DNA of 64,000 nucleotides from Dipteris shenzhenensis (lineage: Eukaryota > Polypodiophyta > Polypodiopsida > Gleicheniales): assembly GCA_047967505.1 (NCBI GenBank), contig CM106540.1; one strand, given 5' to 3'. This document shows, piece after piece, positions 23,241-34,619 of this stretch; position 1 is the stretch's first letter; each line of letters opens with the position of its first letter. Both the position numbers and the translations under genes were made by a program. Below the pieces are notes generated by a model. That model did no database searches, was not told the origin of the DNA, and was given only the letters and a program-made list of their open reading frames with translations.

Positions 23241-23640
23241 CTTTGGTCACTTCTTTACAGTTTGCACAGCAATATTTGAAGTGACTTTGGGAATAGATTA
23301 AAGAGACTCGAGATAAATATTTATCCAAGTGCCAAAATGCAGACACATGTCAAGCTTGGGCAATCTATGACACTTCGTGGATACCGCAAACCATGTTGGT
23401 AGGTACAGCCACATCAAACATTTTTGATACGCCAAACCCAAATCTGAACAAGCAGCATTGTAAACATCAAACATATGACTTTCAAAGCCCTAAAATTGGC
23501 AAAATTGAACCCTAGTACTGTTAAACACTGACATAGAACTAAGAGATCCAGACAACTTACTGTCCATTATATTCTTGAAAGTTTCCTGCCCCCAAGAGAA
23601 AAACCAAAAAAATTACATCAGGCACCTCATTTCGTATGAG

Positions 23641-23643
<3 letters not shown>

Positions 23644-23676
<33 letters not shown>
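23644..23676. repeat. (CT)n microsatellite
   Basis: Uninterrupted CT tract. On the minus strand it would lie in the 3' region of the five-exon gene. Confidence 0.95.
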
Positions 23677-23680
<4 letters not shown>

Positions 23681-23836
23681 ACACACATGCACACACAACA
23701 CACAGAAAGAAACAGTCTTTGTAATGTGTGAAGCTCTTAGGAGGGAGGTGGAGGTGGAGGTCTAGTGGAGGAGGCGCACATGCAATCTTCTTTGAATAGC
23801 CTATAAACTTCTAAATTTCTTGCAAAATCCCTTGCA

Positions 23837-24794
23837 CTATGACTGAATCCTCTCATGTGATACATCCATGCTACTGCTTGCAGACAACATTTGTCCAGGA
23901 CTGGAATATTCTGTGTTTGATTCACGGTGTGATAAAGCTCTATTTTGGAAATTATTTGAAGGATGTAAAAGATCTTCACCGCTTGGCTTTAGGAGGGAAA
24001 GTTCAATGGTAGAAGAGCAAATGATTCTTTACAAGCTCACAGGAAGATACTCTTGGTGCTTGTTTGAGCTTGCACTGGGTCCCTAGAGGTTTTAAACAAA
24101 GATTCGCGGGCTTTCAGTTGGATCTGAACATCCCTCTTGCAGTTAGCACCAGCTGGAGAAATATCGAGGTCACATACTGCAGACTGGAGTACATCTAGCT
24201 CTCCCTTGTAGGTGGGGCTCAGATTCTGAATGAAGCTCTATGTGCAACTATGTGATGTGGTTTCTTGTTTCATATTTTATCCTTAAGAGCATAAGGCATC
24301 TGATGCTCAAGATGGGAAGCACAATTTAGACATAAAACTACAAAGCAAGGCTTTATTAGCTAACCTTGTGGTGAGGGAATTTCTCCAGGGCTTCAGCCTT
24401 TGGAAAATGCTCACTGCCGTTAACTCTTCTATTTCAGATTACAGAGGTAAATCTGTTCTCCACCATATTGTAGACAGTTGCCAGCTTATCGATTGCAGCT
24501 TGGTACTCCAAGAGCTCTTCTCTGGAATGTAGTAGGCAAACACAAACAAGTCCGTTATAAAGATAAGATAGCTGTTCGATTAATTTTGATTCATATGGTA
24601 CTGCAAGTTGTAAGCTGACCTTGGCTTTGATAATCGAATTCTGGCTATGATCTGAAGTAAAACCATAGAAAAAGGGGAAGATGCTGGTGTAGGGAGAAAG
24701 GGGGCCATCTTAGAATTGAACTAGAGACCTCGCCCGTGAAGTAAATCATCACACCTACACTACTACAGGCTCTTGAACGCAGAGAAGATGCCAT
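23837..24794 (-). CDS. Five-exon gene of unknown function, 144 aa as modelled
   Basis: I do not recognise this protein. Modelled exons on the minus strand are 24794-24759, 24651-24620, 24521-24443, 24225-24041 and 23939-23837 (36+32+79+185+103 = 435 nt, 144 codons plus TAG). All four introns (107, 98, 217 and 101 bp) are GT-AG, and the phases fit at every junction (0, 2, 0, 2). The ATG has a good plant context (GCAATGGCA). The product begins MASSLRSRACSS, short, basic and Ser-rich as organelle presequences often are. It continues through a helix-prone segment (EELLEYQAAIDKLATVYNMV, residues about 24-43) and a second segment (YKGELDVLQSAVCDLDI, then KRDVQIQLKARESLF), and ends in a Ser-rich tail (SSPGQMLSASSSMDVSHERI). 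It may be a small coiled-coil protein. It is head-to-head with the p32 gene, start codons about 1.03 kb apart, so a shared promoter is possible. The small exons and C-terminus are the least certain. Confidence 0.5.
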
Positions 24795-25826
24795 TGCTGT
24801 GCTCTAAAATTTTGAATGATGGAAGGCACGATCTATCATCCGGAACCAGCTTCGCTTCCTCTTGCTCATCTTCCAGCTCCTCTTCCTCCTCCTTGTCGTC
24901 TTCCTCCTCCTCTTCCTCCTCCTTTTTCTTGCATGTTTGTACTGTTGCTATCCTTCGGAACTGGGACGATCCCCACATTTCGAGTTGCATGGGTCCAGGA
25001 AATGCACACAGGAACTACTAGAAAGGGAAGGAGGAGAGTGTGGTAGGCAAGGAGGTCAGCAGGGCGCCATAGCGAAGGCAAATGATAGAATGGAAGCTGC
25101 GGGAAGGAATGTAGCAAAGAAAAGGTTAAGAGAAATGGTGGAAGGGCACCAAAACTGATGTGTGCATGAAGCTGTATCCATATCTAAGGAGGGAAGGTTG
25201 GCTATGGTAGAAATGCATATATGTGCTATAGAAAAAGAAACGAGCTTGTTTGTTGAAGAAAATGAAGAAGATGAAGGGAAACGAGGCAACAAGGGGATGG
25301 GGGGCATTCTTTGGCGATTGAGGCGAGGGGAAGGGAAGAAGAGGGGAGCATTTTACGAGGGAGATGAGGAGGGGAGGGGCAGGCTCCAACATCAAGGCTT
25401 TGGATAGAGGCAGAGAAGAAGAAGAAGAGGACGACACCATAGCCATGAAAACTAGAACAAAAAATGAATAATACAGAGGAAAGACCTGTACAAGCCACGA
25501 GATTGAGAAAATGAAGAATATGGAGTGAGGGAAGCTCTGCACTGTAAGCACGAGATGGAGAGATTTGCACGCGCCATGGGACAGTTATGTTGGAATCTTC
25601 TTATTGATATTTAGAACTAAATTTTAAATCATTTTGAAATCATGACACGTGGCTCAAGAAGAAGCAAGATTTTCATTTCATTTCACAATGCTACCTGCCT
25701 AAAAACTTTGAGATCTGTACATTTCCAAATGGATTGTTGAAAAATTCAAAAGAATAAAAGAAAACGTCAAACTTTCATAAAAGGCACCTGTTTTTGGTTG
25801 ATGAAGCACAGTCTACAAGCTCAGCT
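24795..25826. promoter_or_regulatory. Divergent intergenic region between the unknown gene and the p32 gene
   Basis: About 1.03 kb between two divergently oriented start codons. It is strongly strand-asymmetric. Near 24865-24935 the plus strand is CCT/CTT-rich, so the leader of the minus gene would be GA-rich. From about 25020 to 25450 the plus strand is GA-rich. Open frames inside it on both strands are explained by this composition. It probably holds promoters and 5' leaders of both genes; no individual box was identified with confidence. Confidence 0.45.
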
Positions 25827-25842
25827 ATGGCGATGTCCATGA
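25801..25842 (+). other. Upstream ORF overlapping the p32 start
   Basis: An ATG at 25801 opens a 13-codon frame (MKHSLQAQLWRCP, stop) that ends 14 bp past the main ATG at 25827 in another frame. If the transcript begins upstream of 25801, this uORF would reduce translation from the main start. The transcript start is unknown. Confidence 0.35.
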
Positions 25843-26902
25843 GAGCTATGGCGATGTCCAAGCTCCTCCTGCGTCGCGCCCATCCTTGCCGTAGCCTCTT
25901 GGGCCTTGCCCTCCTCTCTCCCTCCCTTCCCCCTTCTCGCCTCATCGCCTCCGTCCCTTCCGGCGGTGACCAGGAGCTTCTTCGTACCCTCAAAGACGAG
26001 ATTGTACACGAGCGCCAGGCCGACACTGTCTCCCGTGTACGCCCATCTCTTCTTTTTCATATTTTCTCGAAACGAATTCTATTTTTTGCATATTTGAAAT
26101 GTGTCGGCGTTTGAGGTGCTCGCGGTTTTGGGATGGGGATCCAATTCAACCAACTCTTTGGAATCCGATTTCTTCTTAATGCGTATTCTGAGGTCGAGAT
26201 CTTTGAAGAGTTCCGTGTAGTTTTTAGCAAGGATTCCCTTCCATCGATGCTGCATCGATGCCTGCATTTACTCTTGAGCACTAAAACTTTCAGGTTTTTG
26301 CAGAGGGAGGATAAGGATCCCCCCAAGCCTTTCACGATCCACGATAAACCTGGTGCACAGCAGGTCGTCTTTTATAGAAGTTATAACAATGAAGATGTCA
26401 AAGTGGCCTGTGTGTTTCATACTCAAAGCTATCCGCAAATGGACGACGAGGATGGCCAAGAGTCCGAAGACACCGCAACACCTATGGTGCAAATGAATGT
26501 AATGGTTTCTAAACGTGGAGACGACCCCTACCTCGACATTCATTGCGTTACCTACGGTGATGAGCCCGTTATTGACCGTGTATGCTACAAAGAAGTCGCT
26601 ACCGGCGCCAAAGATCTTCCTTACGAGGGACCCCAATTTTCGTAAGTTGTCTGTCCCGATGAAGCAATTAATTTCCTTCACTATAAGGTTGTTTTTTTGA
26701 CAAATTGGTTTGTCACTATACCTCTTACGTGTCGGGTATCAGGGATCTCGACGTCAATGTTCAGGCAGGCTTTCAGAAGTATTTGACGGCTCGAGGAATC
26801 GATGCTGACTTCTGTAGCTATCTTCAAACATACATGCACCACAAAGAACAGCGCGAATATTCCAGATGGCTTCGGAATGTGGAGGGGTTCATCACAAAAT
26901 GA
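25827..26902 (+). CDS. Mitochondrial glycoprotein (p32/gC1qR/MAM33) family protein
   Basis: Three exons, 25827-26036, 26304-26641 and 26743-26902 (210+338+160 nt), encode 235 aa. The introns, 267 and 101 bp, are GT-AG. The start is the first in-frame ATG, in a 16-bp direct repeat that also supplies a second Met run (MAMSMRAMAMSK). Residues 1 to about 48 are rich in R, L, S and A with no acidic residue, as in a matrix-targeting presequence. The acidic helical start is LLRTLKDEIVHERQ. The middle has the family's strand core (KPGAQQVVFYRSY, VKVACVFH), an acidic loop (MDDEDGQESEDT), then FSDLDVNVQAGFQKYLTARG and the diagnostic C-terminus YMHHKEQREYSRWLRNVEGF. Family members form acidic doughnut-shaped trimers in the mitochondrial matrix and act in respiratory-chain assembly and ribosome biogenesis. 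Length fits plant members (about 230-250 aa). The segment between exon 1 and exon 2 is short compared with some relatives, so an extra small exon in intron 1 is possible. Confidence 0.9.
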
Positions 26903-29345
26903 GGAGCAATTTTGTTCCTTTATAGCGTTAAACAGGTGATAAGTTGGGACTGCTATCCTTAGGGGATGCCTCCAAGCCAGCCGCACCTTCAGAGGGTCAG
27001 TCAACCGGATCACAAGGTGCCATGCGAGCCTGCCTGCAGACAGTGAAGAATTGTAGAGTTGTCTCAACTCAGCATCAAAGCTTGCTTTCTTCCAGTAGTC
27101 ATACAATTCCCTACTCTATTTATATGTGGGGAAACCTCCTGTGCTCTATACTGTCGCATCAAAACCCAGATCAGTTAATTTTTTATTGGACAATTGGCTG
27201 ACCTTTTTTTAAAACTTGGTTCCTAGAAGCAAGCGAACCATTTATCTACAGGAAGAAATGGGGCTATGCTGAACTGGTGATTGAACGAAGTCAATGGCTT
27301 GGGAGTCAGCATCGTTCTAAGGGTGAAGGTCCCTAGAACGAATTCACAGGCATCCACTTCTGCCCAGCTTCCTTGAATGGGGCTTGGGTATATCAAGCAC
27401 TGCATTTTCTCTGGAATGCAGCTATAATAATATTATGCCTCTTTCAATAGACGCTTCTTCATTTTACTTCAAGGACACATTGCTCTCCTTAAAACCATGT
27501 TGCATGCTAACCAAATGGCTGCTCATTTTTTGTGTTATCATTTCTTTATTGAATTGTTGCCAGAGGTGTGCTTTTGACCTTCATCTGCATGTTAGTGGAG
27601 TGCGTGAGCAGAAAAGAATCGAAGATCAATTTGCACATTTGTACTTTTTTGCGTAATCAACATGCTTTTTTCCCTTCTTATGTAGTTTCTATTTGTGTGT
27701 TTGCTATGGCTTTCTTACCTCTGGCAGGGTTTAATGGTACACGTCATATCTTCCTGTTGCTGGTGCTGGTTTAAACTAGGTCTGTTGGGTATATTTGCTT
27801 ATCATCTATTGTCTGGGAGTTTCAGTGTATTGCCTGTCCTGTAAGAAGCCTCTTCAGTACGAGGACAAAAGACTCAATGTATCAAAAGCAGAAGAGTTGA
27901 AGCCAGTTGCATGGGGATATTTATCTCTGGCATCAGTTATATTGTGATAATTAGTTTTTGTTTAAATGGGTGCTGCCTATCAGGTAGCTTTTTAAAGCCA
28001 TTGTGCTTAGAGCTATTTCTGTGGGAGACTAGCATGAATCAATCTGGTCGTTAAGACCTGCTTTTAGCTTGGATGAAGACAATATGACTCGCTTTTGTAT
28101 TCTCATGAAGTGCCAGCTTTTGCCATGACTAAGTCTGCAAGATTGATAACCTTTTATGTAGTGAAGGCCCATATATCTGGCATATGTGTAAGAGCAGACA
28201 TGGAGTTAATGGATTTAAACCGTGGATGCTTTTCATGAGGTGAAAACCAGCATTTTCATTTTTCTTTTACATGGTTTGGTCATGCTTTTATGTTTATCTA
28301 GATAAAAAGGAGCAATTTTACTCCTTTATAGTTCCAAATTTCAAAATAGGTAAAATTATCATTCATGAGTTTTTGACTGCTAAGCTTTGGAGATACTTCC
28401 CAGCCAGCTGCACAATCAGAGGGTCTGTGAAATGGATAACAAGATGCCATGTGAGTGTGCAAATTAGAAATGCACCATCCTTAAGTTGTTGTCTTTCCTT
28501 GGCCTACTACTCGATCTCTTCGTGGTCGACTCAAAATGCCACGACAGGGAAATTGAGAATGAGACTGAAGAGAATGAGCACTTAGAGCCTCAAGGTCATA
28601 AGCTTTGACAAGTCTCATTCATCGTCATTGGATTGAATTATAGATTTCACCCAGTAGCAGAGGTCCAAGAGAAATTGGATTCCATATTAGAAAGGAATGT
28701 ATAGAGTCTTCAGTAGATGATAGAGCGGTTTGTAACAATGATTTCCAAATTATATTGAATTATTATACTCTATATTTATCATTGCTATGAAGCACTTTAT
28801 CTTATGTTCAAAAAAGGCAATCAAAGGACAAAATAAGTAGAAGAACAAGGTCGTGATATGTTTTATGGATCACTGGATGATTTTATTGTTTCGTCTCTCA
28901 TTCACAAAAAGCACAGTGTTTCTATGAAGTTTAAGGTGTAAAACCGTGAAGCATTCTTATTGCAGAAAAATCATGGCACCAAAGAGAATTGGCATAACTG
29001 CATTGAAAACAAGAGGAAGAGATAAAATGAGCAATTGCTACGAAGGTGTTGCATATGAATTATAACTGGGATAAAAATGCCATACCTAGAATGTACTGGC
29101 CTTTATCTTTAGCAAGTTTGCTGCTGATGTGGGACTCCAATTAGTATCTTGTGGACACCTCATTGGGAATAACATTGCCTGTGGGCAGGTGGAAAGTTTC
29201 TTGCTGTCCTTGGTCTATTCTGAAGCTACATATGATCACATCAAAACTAGATCAGTTAACCTTTTACTGGATATCAATTGACTTGTTTTTTAGACTTGGT
29301 TTCTAAAAGCAAGGAACCCATTTATCTACAGAAGGAAATGAAGCC
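26903..29345 (+). repeat. 3' flank of the p32 gene with diverged duplicated segments
   Basis: Beyond the stop codon no coding region is supportable. Two pieces of the immediate 3' flank recur. ccagccgcaccttcagagggtc (near 26977) matches ccagctgcacaatcagagggtc (near 28402). The stretch around 27165-27270 (gatcagttaattttttattgg, then acttggttcctagaagcaag and catttatctacaggaagaaat) recurs around 29245-29340. This is a diverged direct duplication of the gene's 3' flank, or two copies of one repeat family. No p32 coding sequence was seen in the second copy. Confidence 0.55.
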
Positions 29346-32104
29346 AAGCTGTATCGCAAAATCAAAGAGCCGAAGTAGATCAGTGTTTATCCCAGTCAAT
29401 GGAGTAGTGCAGATCATCCGTGACGGATAATTTCATGTCTTAGGGAAATTAACCATCTACGTCTACTCACCTCTTGCCTTTGATGACTCAACCATGAGAG
29501 AGGGGATTACTAAGTACTCGAGTTTTTCTTGCCTTGGACAAATGGTCACTTATTTGTGGCACAACCTTGGTGTTATGTAGTCCAGGCATTCCTAGGTAGG
29601 CATTGTCTTCCATCTACAACATAGTCAAAAACAAATATCTGTCCAATGTATATGCAAATGTTGTCAAGCATTCCTTGAGGGAACGCTGATGAAAGATATG
29701 CTAACTTGACCCAAAGAAGTGAGGGGATTCATATCACTCAGGCTTAGATGCAGGCTTAGATGCATCACAAGTTCCTCCAATTTGATTTTATTGCAAAATC
29801 CTTATTGGCCATGGTTAATTTGAATGTTCAAAAGATTATTAATGCTATATAGCAATAATGTGTGCACTTATTTTTAAAGTAATGTCTAGTTTTTCTCCAT
29901 ATGATAATACATAAGCAACTTCCCTTGTGTGATATTTAAAGACTTTAATGTAGTATGCGACAATGCTCAATTTTTAGGGCGTGTTGGATTTGAGTTGATC
30001 CCAAGCATTTGCTACCATCTACAACTCAAGGGGTTAGGTTTCCTCATATTAATGGTGGTCACTTAAACTTTTTCACATACAAACACATACTACGTGGTTT
30101 TGCATCAACACTAAGTTCAACCTTGTTTGGGCATCACTAGTTCCACCTAACAGTAAGCGGATCTTGTTGGGCATGTTGATGCTTGTGCCTAGCATACTAC
30201 CTTAGCTTGGAATAATGGTGTAACAACTTGTGACTTTGAATCTGAACATAAGATCTCAAACTAGTCATTGATAAGTCTATCTCGAGTGCCTTGCCCTTTT
30301 GTTGTTTTGTGATCTTGTTAGTTTCCTTCCTCTTGTTCTTCCAACACACCCTTTTCTCTTGCCTTGCCTCTTTAGCATCTCATGTGTAACTAACCACTTT
30401 TATGTATATCCAAATAATGTACATGGAAAATATTTCAAGGAATTTCATTTTGTGTCACACCCAGTAATTTGTACATGAACTATCGATGGATAAAATAATC
30501 ATTATCCTCATACCCATCGACGTGCTAAAATTTTTAATTTGGCATTGATATGGTTGTCTTAATCATTGGCTTTTTGGGCCTTCATTTTTAGCATTTAGGT
30601 CTATAGCTTCAATTTTAGCATTTAGGCCTTAGCTTTATCTTTAGCCTTATGTGACTTTGCTCTAAATTTGGATCTCCTTCATTTTGTCTCTCTTTCTATT
30701 TTCTTGCTAACTCATGGTTGTGTCTAGCCCCTCTTATCATAGTTTATGATGCTTTACTTGGGGTCTTGTCAGTGAGGATCATTAGTGCCGAATAGGCTTC
30801 CATTTGAAAAGAATGAAATGGAGCCTTACAGACTTTTCACCACCACAGAACATGAATCTTAGACCGCTGTTGCATCTATCAAAAGAGTGAAAGATCGTTT
30901 CCTTGTCCTTTCATCTCTTCAATCAAATTTTGAGGGTGAACCAACATAGTGTCAACAATATCAAATCAACTTTTACACTCTTGCTAATGTTCTTGAGTGG
31001 CCAAAAAACATAAGTAGTAGAATGGTGCAGTAGTGTAGTGCAATAGTGTAGTAGCTTCATCATCATCATCATTGGCCTACATTTCATTTTGTCTCCTTGT
31101 GTAGTCATCAAAGCATGAAAAATAAAAGTACATCAAGGTATCTAATAGAGATAAAATTGACTAATCTTGGTCATAGATAGAATCCCCTTTGGCTTAACAT
31201 CACATACTTGCCTACTAGCAACCGAAGAAGCGAGATTGGGATAGACATGAAATTGATAAAGTATGCACATTTTCCACTTAATTTTTAGTCCTTTTGAATT
31301 AATCTTTCATCTATCATAGCTCGTTGGTCACTCTCACCCTTTTCTTCAACTTAAACCTTCTCAATCTAATGGTCCCCTTAATTTCCATTTCTTATGAATG
31401 GATCCTCAATTTCATCTATCATAGGTCCTTTCTTACGTTCACCCTTGTCTTCAACTCCAACCTTTTTAGACCAAAGACTCTTGCTTTGCCATTCAATTCT
31501 TGATGCAAGTCCTTATAATAATTTTTAATCGAGTTGCTTTGTCCTCCCAGACACAATACTCATATCCTTGTCACTAAAGCCCTTATGTGTTGAACTTTTT
31601 GACATACTAGATCAATGATCACATATGCTACCTAATCATATAAGTGCTTGTAGAATTGTGAACAATTAGACAAAATAGCATTAGATTAAACTTCATCTTC
31701 GAAGGCTACATGAATAGATGATGTTTCAAAGTAAATTGAGCAAAGAGGGAAATTTGTATTGCACTATGTTCATAGTAGCATGAGAGAGAGAGTTGTAGCA
31801 ACTGGTCATGGGGCTGAGATGCTCTAAAATGCAAGGCAGGTCCTGAAATCTACAAGTCAGCTAATGTTGATGGCTGGTGGATAGCTGTAGGTGGTCCAAG
31901 TGCAAACCCTGATTAAAACACAGCAAGAAGATGCCCCAAAATGTAGAACCGAACCAAAAAGGGAGCATTTGTGGTTGTTGTAATTGCTTGAAATACTACA
32001 GTAGATCAATAGGACAACGAAATGCTTAGCTATTCAATCACCTATGCAGTAGTAGCATCTAAAGCTCTAATTTTGGTGATGGAATACTCCAAAATGACAT
32101 TGAG

Positions 32105-32106
<2 letters not shown>
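29346..32106. other. AT-rich intergenic DNA
   Basis: No gene, RNA or transposon end recognised. A small imperfect repeat, tagtgtagtgcaatagtgtagtag followed by (CAT)n, lies near 31029-31070. Confidence 0.4.

Positions 32107-32144
<38 letters not shown>
32107..32144. repeat. (GA)n microsatellite
   Basis: Uninterrupted GA tract followed by a short (GAT)n run near 32155-32170. Confidence 0.95.
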
Positions 32145-32148
<4 letters not shown>

Positions 32149-32248
32149 TGATGATAATGATGATGATGATCATAATCATCGTAACGTCCACAAAAGGAAA
32201 AATACAACTTATGGGACCAAAAATAGCATTTAAAATATAGCAAAGTCA

Positions 32249-33010
32249 TTAGTATCAGAGCAACCCTAGTAGTAATTGTTGCTAGTAGTGATTGCCATGT
32301 GTGGGAATGGCTTAAGAAGTTGTTTCCTAGCCTCCATGGTCAAGGTAATGTATTTGCATTGTTATCATTGCATTTTTACTAGGAATAGGCAATGGATTTG
32401 TGTCAAATCGAGAAAGCAATTACTAGGAAGATGCATACACTAGTAAGCTACATGGATGAAAAGGTATGAGTATGGTATTGTGAATGCATAGCTATGCAAA
32501 AGCAAGTTTAACCCAACTAGTTCAAATGAGCGATGCAAATCTAGACTAGTTGCAAAAGGATTTGCATAGAAATGCAGATAATGATCAATAACAAAAATTG
32601 ATTTAGCAACATTGTTAGTATCTTTAGCAACCATTTGGAAATAAAAGTTAAATGTGAAGAATGCATTTAATGGGTACCTAGATGTGTAGCTATAATGATT
32701 TCATAGATGTGAAAAAGACATCAATGATTTGCAAAATTTGATAGCAAAGGGCTTGAAGTTATTCACTAACATAGTTGCTACAATACATTCAATACAATGA
32801 CTACTAAAATTTCCTTGTATATGATCGAAGAAGAAATCATATTGATGTTAAAAAAACTTCATTATAGAAATAGATCTACTTAGGTACACTCCATGCAACA
32901 TTGTGATAACAAAAGCAATGATACAGACACGTTCACCAAGCCTTTCAAAGGCACGTTATTGAAGTTCACCAACAAGGTTTAAGTCACATTATGAGAGGGC
33001 AATGTGAAAG
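32249..33010 (+). mobile_element. Degenerate, internally deleted Ty1/copia element
   Basis: At 32249 the plus strand reads ttagtatcagagcaacc, one change from an initiator tRNA-Met PBS. Near 32838-32985 a frame reads NHIDVKKLHYRNRST, a stop, then a short DTFTKPFKGTLLKF. This matches the end of copia RNase H (KHIDVRYHxIRE, then AD-F-TK-L). It is followed by a purine tract (atgagagggcaa) and a TGTG that could start a 3' LTR near 33003. Only about 740 bp lie between PBS and tract, so most of gag-pol is missing. Matching LTR copies were not found by eye, so boundaries are tentative. Confidence 0.45.
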
Positions 33011-33930
33011 AAGGATTGATCTTTCTTTATCTTTAGATTTTATCATTTTGACGTCAAATGTCACGATGTTGATCTTGAGGCAAGCTATTGAGAGAGTGCA
33101 CTCTAAAGTGCAAAAATAGCAATAAATAACTCATGAATAATTCTACTATTATGTGTTGTGCATGTATGCTTGCTTACTTGCTTGCATCTATAGCATGGGT
33201 TCAAGCATGCATGCCGCATGTGTGTGTGCATGGGTGATTGTGTACACAAATGCACACAAATATGCATGGGTGGGCATGTACACACTTGCACAAAAATATG
33301 TACATAGGAACGTACGTACATGCACACGTAGACATTGCTAGCTCTATTTGTGCATTGATCTAAGGAGCACCCGAAGGACTCAACAAGCAGTGCACAACAT
33401 AAGTGTGTGTCGAGTAGCGACAAAGTCTGGTTGTAATATCTTGAGCCTCAAATAATATTTAATAAATATAATAGTATGGGTATCTCCAAAGCACTTTGTT
33501 GAAAAGATTACGCATACTTGCAAATCATGATTTAGAGGGAAATACTAGATCTAATGAGAGAAAATGCTCACTATGAGACCGGCGCAAAAAGGATGAGAAT
33601 GCTTTAGCTATTTCCACTCATATCTAATTGGAGCATTCAATGTATATCAACCTTGGATTCTAAAGCCAATCGTATTTTGAGGCTAGAGAGAGAAACCCTG
33701 ATACATGTTTTGTCTAGAGATAGAAAACCCTTAATGTGTATAGAGAAAATTATCGATACATGTTCCGCATAGAGAGAGGAAATCAAGAACCTAAATATCT
33801 CTTAATGAAGCTCCCTCTTTTTGGGGCTCGATATTTAGTTAGCTTCTTGTGTTCCTATGCTTGATCTCCTTGTGTCCATGTTTCTTTACGTTATCAGTGT
33901 GTACTAGCATGCTCTCACACTTGTAAACTC
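33011..33930. other. Intergenic with an alternating purine-pyrimidine stretch
   Basis: From about 33150 to 33330 the sequence is rich in TGCATG, CACACA, GTACGTAC and TGTGTG runs, an alternating purine-pyrimidine pattern that favours Z-DNA. Frames there are artefacts of this composition. Nothing else is recognised. Confidence 0.4.
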
Positions 33931-34230
33931 TAACCCTTGCAAACCTTATCTTGCATTGTCAACCCCCCTTCCTTCTCTGTGCTGTCCTCTCCCACTCCTA
34001 TTCCACCTTCTTCCCCATTCTCTCTCCGTGGTCCTATCCCACTCCTTCTCCATCTTCTTTCTCACTCTTTTGCCTCTTCACTACCCACTCCTTCTCCCCC
34101 TTCTTCCCCACTCTTTCCCCCTTCCCTATCTACTACTCCTCAAATCCAACCTTCCCCTCCACTTTCACCGCCATTCTAACTTCCCCATCCTTCTCTTGAA
34201 CTCCAACTCTACACTTACACTCTATGGAAT
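33931..34230. repeat. Pyrimidine-rich low-complexity tract with CTCCTTCTCC units
   Basis: About 250 bp almost devoid of purines on the plus strand. Loosely repeated cactccttctccaccttcttcccc units recur (for example near 34049 and 34085). The three overlapping plus-strand frames here are compositional artefacts. Confidence 0.65.
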
Positions 34231-34619
34231 ACTAGCTTAGACCTACCAAGTCTTAACCCCTTGGTCCATGAAGGAGACAAGATCTCCACTCCCAAATCCC
34301 TACTACCCATCCTCAACCATGTACTATTATTAAACTCTACAACTCTTTCTCAACCTTAAACTCCTAGATAGACCTCTCAATCTTATTAAATTTCTAAACC
34401 CTTGAACCCAATATATGGAGAGGACCTCCATCAAACAAGCAAACCCTATAAGAACACTTTCTCTTCTTCGAAGAATCACTTCTTACGCTTAAGCTTACAT
34501 CTTCAACTAGAACATGACCCAAGGTCTTATGCTACAATTGTGATCATTATCTATGAAACATAATTGTACGTAGCAAAACTTCAAAACTCGAAAATTAGAG
34601 AAAATCCCCACCTAGAAGG

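Noticed and set aside
24866-25570. Acidic or basic frames in the divergent interval, including a poly-Glu stretch on the minus strand
   Set aside because: They arise from the CCT/GGA-rich tract upstream of the minus gene's ATG. They cannot be joined in frame to its exons, and several alternative frames are open.
33937-34240. Three overlapping plus-strand Ser/Pro/Phe-rich frames
   Set aside because: Pyrimidine-only composition removes stop codons in all frames; no gene signals.
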